A stretch of 64,000 bases of DNA from contig OZ254088.1 of the NCBI GenBank assembly GCA_965267605.1, forward strand, positions 2,170,001 to 2,234,000, given 5' to 3'. This DNA is from G965267605 sp965267605 (GTDB lineage Bacteria; Bacteroidota; Bacteroidia; Flavobacteriales_E; Vicingaceae). Numbering within the stretch: position 1 is the first letter of the stretch; every line of letters begins with the position of its first letter. The position numbers and the translations under genes are program-made. This document shows, in pieces, positions 25,388-33,362 of this stretch. The notes beneath the pieces were generated by a model. It made no database searches and was not told the DNA's origin. It saw only the letters and a list, made by a program, of their open reading frames with translations.

Positions 25388-27793
25388 ATGAAACGCATCA
25401 ACCTCCTTTCCGTAGCGCTTATACTGTGCGCATTTGCATCTGCTCAACCCAGCTACAACTGGGGATTTGGCATCGGTAGTACGGGTAACAACGAATACGC
25501 CAGATGTGTTGTTTCAGACACGGCAGGCAACTCCTACGTAACCGGTAATATTACAGGTACGGTAGACATTGATCCCGGAGCAAGCGTTCAGAACCTTGTT
25601 CCCGGTGGATCAAATGACGCGTATTTAGCCAAGTATGACCCCTCCGGAAACCTGATCTGGGCGTTTAACTACGGAGGAACGTATGCGTATGGAAGAGATC
25701 TGGAACAGGATACTTCAAAGAACATCTATCTCTGCGGTAGTTATTTCGGAACCGTTGACTTTGATCCGGGAACGGGAGTAGACACGGCAACAACTTTCTC
25801 CACTGGTGCTTTCGTTGCCAAATACGATGCCTCAGGTAATTATAGTTTCGTGATCCGTATTGCCGGCACAGGCAATGTCCAGGGACTGGAAATGTCTTTG
25901 GACAATTCGGGAAATATCTTTGTAACCGGCACATTCCAGGGCACCACCGATTTTGATCCAGGACCGGGGGTACAAAACCGTACCGCGGTGGGCAACAGTG
26001 ATGCTTTTGTAGCCAAGTACGATGCATCGGGAAACTATGTTTTCGCCTTTGGGTTGGGAAATACCGGCAATGAATCGGGTCATAGTATTGCCGCTGATCC
26101 TTCCGGCAATGTAGTAGTGGTTGGCTCTTTTAGAAATACCATTGATTTTGATCCGGGACCGGGAACAGCCAACAGAACCTCTGCGGGTTTTGAAGATGGC
26201 TTTGTCGCAAAATATGACCCATCCGGAAACTTCATTTGGGCTTTCGATCTGGGATCTACCACATCTGACTGCAACTATATGAATGTTGACATTGATCAAA
26301 GTGGAAACATTTACATCGGTAGCAACTTTACAGGCTGGGTAGATTTTGATCCGGGGCCACCCAACCAAAGTATTGGTGCCAGCAGTGGTGCTGCATTCGT
26401 TGCCAAGTATTCACCTACAGGTGCCTACCAATGGGCATTCTCTATCGATGCAGCTTCCCAGGCGGACTGGATCCATGGATTGTATCTGGACAATGCCGCG
26501 AACATCTACATTACCGGAGGCTTCGTGGCCACCGCAGATTTTGATCCAAGTGCATCTGTAGCCCTACTTAATGGTTCTGGTGCCGGGGTATTTCTGGCAT
26601 CTTACGATGCTTCCGGAAACTACCGGTGGGCTACCAATTTTGGAGGTAGCAACACCCGGGGAGAAGAAATTTCGGCAGACCCAAAAGGAGGTGTTTTCGT
26701 GGTTGGGCGCTATGGTGGAACCATGGATCTTGATGGCGGTCCGGGAACCCAAAACATAACCGCAGCCGGTGGACTGGATGGGTTCTTTACCAAGTATTCC
26801 GGTTGTACATCAGCGCCAGCTCAACCTGCAACCCTCACAGGTCCTGACACCGTTTGTCAGGGATCAACCCATACCTACTATGCCACCAATGACCCTAGTG
26901 CTACAAGTTACACGTGGACATTACCAGGTGGCTGGACGGGCACCTCAACCGTAGATAGCATTGTAGCAACGGCCAGCGCAACCAGCGGTACCATCAGTGT
27001 AACAGCCAACAATGCCTGCGGAAGTTCAACAGCGCAAACATTGAATGTTACGGTTAACCCAATACCGGGAACACCGGTAATCACCGCCAGTGGGTCAACA
27101 ACCATATGCAGTGGTGACTCGGTGGTACTGACCTCCAGTGCTTCAGCTGGTAACCAATGGCACCTGAATGGTTCACCTATTCCAGGAGCTGTTAATCAAA
27201 CCTATGCAGCTACCGCTAGCGGAAATTATACGGTTATCGTTACCCTCGGTGGTTGCGGTTCAGCAACATCTTCTGTGATAACAGTAACGGTAAATACACT
27301 GCCCACAGTTTCTCTGAGCGCATACTCACCAGATACGATCTGTTCCAGTACACCCGCGTTCCCTGTACCTTCCGGAACCCCAACCGGTGGCACTTACTCC
27401 GGAACGGGAGTGAGTGGCGGCAACTTCGATCCTTCGCAATCAGGAACCGGTAGTTTCTACACGGTTTACACCTACACAGATGGAAACAACTGCACCAACG
27501 TTGACAGCACCATGATTACCGTGGAGGTGTGTACAGGTATGGATGGTGTAACCGTAAATGCCCTAATGAAGGTGTATCCGAACCCAACCACGGATGTCGT
27601 TAATGTGATCCTGGTCAATCAGGCACCAACCGGACAAATTTCCATGCTTGACCCATTAGGCAAGTTGGTGTTTGAACAGTCGGTCGTAGCTCCCCGATTG
27701 AGCATTGATGTTTCAGGATTTGCCAAAGGTGTGTACTTGCTTCGACTTCAAACCGGAGAGATAATTACCTACGAGAAGGTCATCGTTGAGTAA
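25388..27793 (+). CDS. T9SS-exported beta-propeller protein with PKD-like domains
   Basis: An 801-residue secreted protein. After the signal peptide (residues 1-19), residues ~20-475 contain about seven repeats of roughly 60 residues. Each has the pattern D-GNIYVTG-F-GT-DFDPG------AF(V/L)AKYD-SGNY-WAF, as in SBBP-type beta-propellers; the DFDPG motif recurs at each unit. Residues ~480-700 hold PKD/immunoglobulin-like domains (ATLTGPDTVCQGSTHTYYA, TLPTVSLSAYSPDTICSSTPAF). The T9SS type A sorting domain closes the protein (MKVYPNPTTDVVNVILVNQ, ISMLDPLGKLVFEQ, GFAKGVYLLRLQTGE). Seven repeats would make a seven-bladed propeller. Likely an adhesin or binding protein. Confidence 0.85.
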   Translation: MKRINLLSVALILCAFASAQPSYNWGFGIGSTGNNEYARCVVSDTAGNSYVTGNITGTVDIDPGASVQNLVPGGSNDAYLAKYDPSGNLIWAFNYGGTYAYGRDLEQDTSKNIYLCGSYFGTVDFDPGTGVDTATTFSTGAFVAKYDASGNYSFVIRIAGTGNVQGLEMSLDNSGNIFVTGTFQGTTDFDPGPGVQNRTAVGNSDAFVAKYDASGNYVFAFGLGNTGNESGHSIAADPSGNVVVVGSFRNTIDFDPGPGTANRTSAGFEDGFVAKYDPSGNFIWAFDLGSTTSDCNYMNVDIDQSGNIYIGSNFTGWVDFDPGPPNQSIGASSGAAFVAKYSPTGAYQWAFSIDAASQADWIHGLYLDNAANIYITGGFVATADFDPSASVALLNGSGAGVFLASYDASGNYRWATNFGGSNTRGEEISADPKGGVFVVGRYGGTMDLDGGPGTQNITAAGGLDGFFTKYSGCTSAPAQPATLTGPDTVCQGSTHTYYATNDPSATSYTWTLPGGWTGTSTVDSIVATASATSGTISVTANNACGSSTAQTLNVTVNPIPGTPVITASGSTTICSGDSVVLTSSASAGNQWHLNGSPIPGAVNQTYAATASGNYTVIVTLGGCGSATSSVITVTVNTLPTVSLSAYSPDTICSSTPAFPVPSGTPTGGTYSGTGVSGGNFDPSQSGTGSFYTVYTYTDGNNCTNVDSTMITVEVCTGMDGVTVNALMKVYPNPTTDVVNVILVNQAPTGQISMLDPLGKLVFEQSVVAPRLSIDVSGFAKGVYLLRLQTGEIITYEKVIVE

Positions 27794-27876
27794 GGAAACC
27801 ATGGGAGGCATTGTTAAACATTGTTAACCCAACAATAGCTGATGTGTGATGGGGTTATATCTCCAAACCACACAAC

Positions 27877-28653
27877 ATGTTACACACATCTGCCTATTGG
27901 GCCCAACACTTTGAGGAGAACCTCAAAGAACAAAGGATCGACTGGAGCCTGAAACCCAACATTACTGAAGACCAAAGAGAAGCCATCCTCTACTCCTTGA
28001 AAGCGTGGCAACTGGGAGAAACGAGTGATGGCAGCCACCTCATCAAAGCGGCTACCAAGTATGCCCGTAAAATGGACGACCCACAGTATGTGGAAGCCAT
28101 CCGATGGTTCATCAAGGAAGAACAAAAACACGGAGAGAACCTGGGTAAATACGTTGACGCCTTAGGCGAACAACGTGCAAAAAAAGACTGGGGAGATACC
28201 CTCTTCAGAAAAGTGCGTGGATTTAACACTTCTATGGAAATGTGGACCATTACGGTAATTATTGTAGAAAGTGCTGCACAGATCTTTTACCAGGCCTTGT
28301 CAGACGCTACCGATTGCCAACTACTGAAAGCGGTATGCAGAGATATCCTGATAGATGAGGCGCACCACATCAAATTCCAGAACCAACGCCTCTTTACCAT
28401 CTTCGAGCGCAAACGTTTCTATAACAAAGCGCTAAGCATTGGACTGTACGGAGCACTGTTCTTCGCCACCATTCACGCAGTTTGGATAGCGCACAGAAAA
28501 GCTTTCAAAGCAGGTGGTGTTTCCAAAAGGGAGTTCATGAGAAAGATGTACTACAAGTTCTTCAACTCCATGCGTTACATCCATTCGAACGTGGTAAGTA
28601 TTCCAAAAGTGAGACAGTACAGTATTGCGGATATCCGACAGGGTTTGACCTAG
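27877..28653 (+). CDS. Ferritin-like di-iron domain protein
   Basis: A 258-residue cytosolic protein of the ferritin-like superfamily. Two helix-pair iron-binding sites are visible: Glu48 (LGETSD) and Glu82/His85 (EEQKH) on the first pair, Glu131 (VESAA) and Glu161/His164 (DEAHH) on the second. This matches the E-ExxH-E-ExxH spacing of di-iron oxygenases and desaturase-like proteins rather than iron-storage ferritins. A hydrophobic segment (IGLYGALFFATIHAVWI, ~190-206) may attach it to the membrane. The substrate is unknown. A tandem 10-bp repeat lies about 50-65 bases upstream. Confidence 0.85.
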   Translation: MLHTSAYWAQHFEENLKEQRIDWSLKPNITEDQREAILYSLKAWQLGETSDGSHLIKAATKYARKMDDPQYVEAIRWFIKEEQKHGENLGKYVDALGEQRAKKDWGDTLFRKVRGFNTSMEMWTITVIIVESAAQIFYQALSDATDCQLLKAVCRDILIDEAHHIKFQNQRLFTIFERKRFYNKALSIGLYGALFFATIHAVWIAHRKAFKAGGVSKREFMRKMYYKFFNSMRYIHSNVVSIPKVRQYSIADIRQGLT

Positions 28654-28654
28654 A

Positions 28655-29107
28655 TCATTCTTTCTTAGCCGGGAAAACCAGATCAGTGCTTGAATAGGAG
28701 CCCCCAAACGTTGCCGCGGCAAAATAAACCTGTGACAAACCGTCCTTGAGCTGTTCGGTTGAAAGCTCCTTCAGGGGATGAATGTATACAGCCCACATGA
28801 TGTCTTCTGAGATAGCATACTTCGCATCCAACACACTATGGAAGTTGGCCTCCAAAGCACGCGCGTAATAAGTGGCATCCAGCTCTTTGAGGTAAACAAT
28901 GGGCATAATGATGCGCATGCGGTTGTTCTTCTCATCCGTGATCACCGCCATTGGAAACTTCTTGTACTTGATCTCCCAATAACCCAATACACCTTTTACG
29001 CTATCGCATTCCTGACGCAAGACTTTGTCCATCTTTTTGTTATTCATGGACTGGGAGAATCCTACACTAACTGCAAAAAAGGATATGATCAACAATAACG
29101 ATCGCAT
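28655..29107 (-). CDS. Small exported hypothetical protein
   Basis: A 150-residue protein with a signal peptide (RSLLLIISFFAVSVGFSQ) and a single mixed alpha/beta domain (GYWEIKYKKFPMAVITDEKNNRMRIIMPIVYLKELDATYYARAL, YAISEDIMWAVYIHPL, QVYFAAATFGGSY). I recognise no family or catalytic motif. The 3' end is one base from the end of the convergent ferritin-like gene. Confidence 0.7.
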   Translation of the reverse strand: MRSLLLIISFFAVSVGFSQSMNNKKMDKVLRQECDSVKGVLGYWEIKYKKFPMAVITDEKNNRMRIIMPIVYLKELDATYYARALEANFHSVLDAKYAISEDIMWAVYIHPLKELSTEQLKDGLSQVYFAAATFGGSYSSTDLVFPAKKE

Positions 29108-29158
29108 TCTTAAATATACCCTGAATTATTGCTGCTCGCTAGCGGATAACCGACAATA

Positions 29159-29710
29159 TCAATCCACCCTTACGAAGTAGTTGGTGCCATTGCCCCATGC
29201 ACCACCTGCCTGAACCTGGCCCCAGCTTCCCACTGGAAAGAAACCCTTAATGATCAAGGTGTCTTTGGCACCCGATTCATCGATCGTGAACTTCACTTCA
29301 CCATAGGAGCCTTGCTCCTTCTCCAGGTACAGCCAGCAAGACTTATGAGAACCACCCTCTTTACGGAATCCCCTTGGATGCTCCCTAGATTTAGTGGTGT
29401 AGTAATTCACCACTTCACTGCCATTGGTCAGCACCATCAGGTTTCCCTTCTGGAAATTCAAAGACCGCGGAGACGGATAGCAATTACAAGTATCATCAAC
29501 GTGGTAATAGTAGGATTCAGACTCGAAAGTGATGTCGTTCCATGACGAATAATAGGAACGCACCCAGGTCCATTCTCCACGCAACGCACGGTATTTGACG
29601 CGCAAGCTCGCCTTCTTACACGCGCTCATAGCCAGGCAACCTACCAGCAAGGCACTTAAAACCAATTTTGGTCCTCTATTCAGCTTTAATGATTCGATGA
29701 CTTTTCCCAT
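29159..29710 (-). CDS. Lipoprotein, unknown function
   Basis: A 183-residue lipoprotein (lipobox MSAC in LVLSALLVGCLAMSAC). The mature part is a beta-rich domain (EWTWVRSYYSSWNDITFESESYYYHVDDTCNC, GNLMVLTNGSEVVNYYTT, VKFTIDESGAKDTLIIKGFFPVG). This resembles small lipocalin-like lipoproteins of Bacteroidota. The start lies inside the 3' end of the upstream esterase gene (35-base overlap). No later Met fits the signal peptide. Confidence 0.7.
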   Translation of the reverse strand: MGKVIESLKLNRGPKLVLSALLVGCLAMSACKKASLRVKYRALRGEWTWVRSYYSSWNDITFESESYYYHVDDTCNCYPSPRSLNFQKGNLMVLTNGSEVVNYYTTKSREHPRGFRKEGGSHKSCWLYLEKEQGSYGEVKFTIDESGAKDTLIIKGFFPVGSWGQVQAGGAWGNGTNYFVRVD

Positions 29711-30824
29711 CTACAATTACTAAGTACACACCTTTTGCAAGATGCCCAATAGACACTATTCCTTGCATCCCCCTCATCGTCTTCTCCAAAACCATACGTC
29801 CGTTCAGATCACGAATAATTACTTGATGATCTCTGTGCGTGTCGAATTTCATACGTAGTTCGGAACTTGCCGGATTCGGATAAACGAGTAATCCTGAAGA
29901 GGGCATCTCTGCCATACCAACACCGGTTCCTTTCAAACTATACCGCCTGAAGAATTTCCATATTTCCACAGACGCGTTAAAGTCATAATTGGTAACACCG
30001 ATGATCACGGATGCACCCGGCCAGGTATGCCCTCCATTTGTCACCTTGAAGTGTTCTACTGTTACAAATCCATTGCCCCCGTTGCCATATACGATATGCT
30101 CGGCTGTACATCCATCAGCCGTGTTGATGTCTGGCACGGGTGTAACAAATGGTACCGTGTCGCAACCATTGTAATTGATCCAATAATCCAGCAAATTATC
30201 CATGGATAAAGTCCAGGTATCACCGTTGTATGGAACAGTTCCATCTGCTGTTCCATGAATTTGCATAATAGGTGTTGGATGGGAAGGACTACAGGAAACA
30301 TGTGTTGTTGGTGTCATCGACCCCGTAACTGAAGCAACTGCTGCGATTCGATAACTAAGTTGACAGGCCAGCAGGTAACTCATAAAGCCTCCATTGGACA
30401 TACCAGTAGAATAGATCCGACACGTGTCCAAACTGTATTGATTCATCAACGTATCGATCAATGTTTCTGTAAATCCCACGTCATCTACGGTACTTCCCGT
30501 AACCCAACCTCCAACATTCCAATGGGTATTTCCCTGGAACAAAGTACCCTGTGGATGCACTACGATAAACCCAGCTGTGTCTGCGATGCTTCTGAAATCC
30601 CCATAGCCCATTTGTGCTACAGCATTACTTGTATACCCATGGTAATTCAATACCAAAGGCACATCAGTTGCACCTGTATAATTAGCAGGAACATACAACA
30701 CGTAGGTTCGCCATATCCCCCCGTGATTTACAGAATCAGTGATGGTTTGCTGCGCCCTCAATAATGAAGGACAGATCAAAAGCAGTGCACAGGCCAAGGC
30801 GAGAAGTTGGTGTTTCATATACAC
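29676..30824 (-). CDS. T9SS-exported LpqC/PHB-depolymerase-type esterase
   Basis: A 382-residue secreted alpha/beta-hydrolase. It has a signal peptide (KHQLLALACALLLICPSLLRAQ), then a catalytic domain at about 35-300 with the typical start RTYVLYVPANYTGATDVPLVLNYHGY. The nucleophile motif is GMSNGG (Ser near residue 145), the acid lies in HGTADGTVPYNG, and the catalytic His is in NGGHTWPG. A T9SS type A sorting domain closes the protein (LVYPNPASSELRMKFDTHRD, LAKGVYLVIVDG). The family includes feruloyl esterases and polyhydroxybutyrate depolymerases, and the substrate cannot be decided. Met3 (30818) is an equally good start. It overlaps the downstream lipoprotein gene by 35 bases. Confidence 0.88.
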   Translation of the reverse strand: MYMKHQLLALACALLLICPSLLRAQQTITDSVNHGGIWRTYVLYVPANYTGATDVPLVLNYHGYTSNAVAQMGYGDFRSIADTAGFIVVHPQGTLFQGNTHWNVGGWVTGSTVDDVGFTETLIDTLMNQYSLDTCRIYSTGMSNGGFMSYLLACQLSYRIAAVASVTGSMTPTTHVSCSPSHPTPIMQIHGTADGTVPYNGDTWTLSMDNLLDYWINYNGCDTVPFVTPVPDINTADGCTAEHIVYGNGGNGFVTVEHFKVTNGGHTWPGASVIIGVTNYDFNASVEIWKFFRRYSLKGTGVGMAEMPSSGLLVYPNPASSELRMKFDTHRDHQVIIRDLNGRMVLEKTMRGMQGIVSIGHLAKGVYLVIVDGKSHRIIKAE

Positions 30825-30863
30825 TCGAAATTACCAATTTGATGCCACTATGCAGGTGCCTGA

Positions 30864-33128
30864 TCAGACCTTGACACCAATGATGCACACGTCATCGATC
30901 TGCTCAAGTTCTCCCCTCCAGTTCTCAAACTCCCGTTTGATGCGATCGTGTTTCTCCTTCATAGGAACGTCATCAATGTCAAGTAGTAGTTCCTTGAAGG
31001 GTTTACTCTTGAATTTCTTTCCTTTAGGACCACCGAACTGATCTGCGAAACCATCGGTAAACACGTACAATGTATCGCCCTTCATAAGATCTACTTTCAC
31101 CGTACGGAAAGGCGCACTGGCATCATGCAAACCAACGGGTTGCTTATCCCCCTTGATCTCGAACAACTTCCTTCCTTTGGTGCCTGCCATCTCGTTCACC
31201 GTTACGTTGATATCGTCAAGAACAATACCCTCCCTATCGGATATCAACCACAGTGGGTTGTTGGCTCCCGCAAACGTAACTGTTCTCAAGTCTGCAGATA
31301 TCGCGCAAAGTGCAATGTCCATCCCATCCTTCACTTCGTCCTCTCCCTGCTTGAAGTAATCTACCACCAACTCCCGGGTCTTGTCCAGAATCTCACCAGG
31401 CTCCCTTAAACCAAATTCGTTGACCGCCCGGTTCAGCATATTGGAGCACACAACGGAAACCATGGCTCCTGGAACCCCATGTCCCGTGCAATCAGCCGCG
31501 GCATAATAGATTGCCCCTTCGTGGGCTTCCAGCCAGTAGAAATCTCCTGCGATGATGTCCTTTGGTGAATACAACACCATGCTTTCCGGCAACAGCTTCC
31601 TGAACAGTTTTGGTGGAGGAAGAATGGCATCCTGCAATCGTTTCGCATAAGTGATCGAATCCAGAATTTCTTTGTTCTTTTCCTCCACTTGCTGTTTTTG
31701 CAAGGTGATGATCCTGTTGTCCTTTTCCTTCCTCCTATTGCTTCTTACAACAAACCATCCGAATACCAGCGCTATCAAAAGTCCTCCTGCAAACACCAGC
31801 TTCAACAGGTTCTCTCGCTTGGTTTCCTCTTCTGCCTTGTCTAACTGTGCACGCTGTAATTCGATCTGTTGTTGCTTCTTCGCATTCTGATATTTCGCCT
31901 CAAACTTGGCCTGCGCGCTGGCCGTGCTTTTGGAGTGGGACTCTTGCTGCAGACTATCGTGATAGTAATGCATCAGTTGGAAGGCAGTGAGTGAGTTCTT
32001 CCAGTTTTTGGTGGCACTATATATCTTGGACAGTTCATTGTATCCTTCCACTACATTGAACTTCGAATCAATCTCAATGGCCATGTCGATAGACTTCTGG
32101 GTCATTTCCACCGCCTCATCATATTGTTTTCTGGCAGCATGCACTGCACCAAGATTCAGGTAAACAGATATCAATCCACGCTTGAATCCACCCTCCTCAA
32201 GAATACCCTGTGCCTGTTTGTAATAGAACATGGCGGAATCTAAATCACCAGCATACTCTAAAGCCAGCCCCAGGTTGTTGATACCTACACCAGCCTGGTA
32301 CTGATCGCCAGATTTCTGGTGAATCGCAATGGCTTGCCGGTACAAGGTTTGGATTGTGTCATAGTCCTGTTTGAAGAAATATGGTCCCGCCAGGTTGTTG
32401 AGGCTGTTAGCTATCATTGGCCTGTCGCCCTGTTGAACACGAATATCCAATGCCCGCTGCAGGTAAGTGATAGCCTTGCCAAATTCCTGTGTGTAATAGT
32501 AGCAATTGCCAATACTGTTCAGGGCATTGCCCATGGCCGTTGTATCCTTCAGCTTCTCCGCAATTTCATAACCTTCAGTAAACAGCGTGATCGCCTTGCT
32601 GTATTTACCAGTGTACGACCGCACGTTACCCAACCTGAGCAGGTTGCGCATAAGCTCTCCATTCCGTTCCCCGTCCTTGATAAGTTCATACGATTTCGAA
32701 TACCAGATGTCTGCTTCCGTGAAATCTCCTAGGTTCTCAAAAATGTTTCCCTGTGTTATCCAACTCTTGCGGACATACTCATCCAGGTTCAACTCATCAA
32801 ATTGGTCTGCGGCTGTTTGAATTTCGCTGAGCGCCTTAAGGTTTTCTCCCTTCTCGGCCAGTACCAATGCATTGTTGTAATGACTGAAGGCAATGGCTTC
32901 ATCATCCCTCGAATTTTGCGCATACCCATCTATTTTCCTTGCAAAGGCATAGGCTGAAGTATCACCCTTAGCAAGCAACGATGAGAACTCTTCTTGCCAC
33001 GTTCTCCATTCCTGCCCAACCGCAGCCGTGGCAGCACAGAACACACAAATAAATAGAAAGCAGGTCTTGATTTTCTTCACAATTCGGGCCGACCCGGAGT
33101 TCCCGTAATGTGTCTTGAGAGTAAGCAT
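30864..33128 (-). CDS. TPR-repeat protein with SpoIIE/PP2C phosphatase domain
   Basis: A 754-residue signalling protein. The N-terminal signal sequence (KTCFLFICVFCAATAAVGQ) is followed by about seven tetratricopeptide repeats (residues ~50-420). A transmembrane helix (LLKLVFAGGLLIALVFGWFVV, ~440-460) and a short coiled coil come next. The cytosolic PP2C/SpoIIE phosphatase domain shows MVLYSPKDIIAGDFYW, the metal-binding DCTGHGVPGAMVS, DGMDIALCAIS and FTDGFADQFGG. The layout (periplasmic TPR, membrane span, cytosolic phosphatase) fits a Bacteroidota stress- or partner-switch regulator. The N-terminus is unsure: an alternative GTG at 33080 would give a cleaner signal peptide than the ATG at 33128. 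Confidence 0.9.
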   Translation of the reverse strand: MLTLKTHYGNSGSARIVKKIKTCFLFICVFCAATAAVGQEWRTWQEEFSSLLAKGDTSAYAFARKIDGYAQNSRDDEAIAFSHYNNALVLAEKGENLKALSEIQTAADQFDELNLDEYVRKSWITQGNIFENLGDFTEADIWYSKSYELIKDGERNGELMRNLLRLGNVRSYTGKYSKAITLFTEGYEIAEKLKDTTAMGNALNSIGNCYYYTQEFGKAITYLQRALDIRVQQGDRPMIANSLNNLAGPYFFKQDYDTIQTLYRQAIAIHQKSGDQYQAGVGINNLGLALEYAGDLDSAMFYYKQAQGILEEGGFKRGLISVYLNLGAVHAARKQYDEAVEMTQKSIDMAIEIDSKFNVVEGYNELSKIYSATKNWKNSLTAFQLMHYYHDSLQQESHSKSTASAQAKFEAKYQNAKKQQQIELQRAQLDKAEEETKRENLLKLVFAGGLLIALVFGWFVVRSNRRKEKDNRIITLQKQQVEEKNKEILDSITYAKRLQDAILPPPKLFRKLLPESMVLYSPKDIIAGDFYWLEAHEGAIYYAAADCTGHGVPGAMVSVVCSNMLNRAVNEFGLREPGEILDKTRELVVDYFKQGEDEVKDGMDIALCAISADLRTVTFAGANNPLWLISDREGIVLDDINVTVNEMAGTKGRKLFEIKGDKQPVGLHDASAPFRTVKVDLMKGDTLYVFTDGFADQFGGPKGKKFKSKPFKELLLDIDDVPMKEKHDRIKREFENWRGELEQIDDVCIIGVKV

Positions 33129-33362
33129 AACTGTGGTGTTTTAAACAAACCAATCCACGTCAATAGCATTGAGGTAATCGCAATTGAAGGAAATACCACC
33201 CGGAAAGACATCAGGAAATCTCTTACACCGGGAACTGAATTACTCAGATGAGGTACTACCTTCAATTACTCGTGAGCCAAGTTACCCAATTTGGTCTTAG
33301 GATTTGCCACTCCCTGAAATAAGAAAAATGGTATTCATCAGGGTTGTCTACCCGGACTTGCG

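Noticed and set aside
33077..33265. 62-codon frame upstream of the TPR phosphatase
   Set aside because: Partly inside the phosphatase gene, with no conserved features; the rest of 33129-33362 shows no gene, tRNA or clear hairpin.
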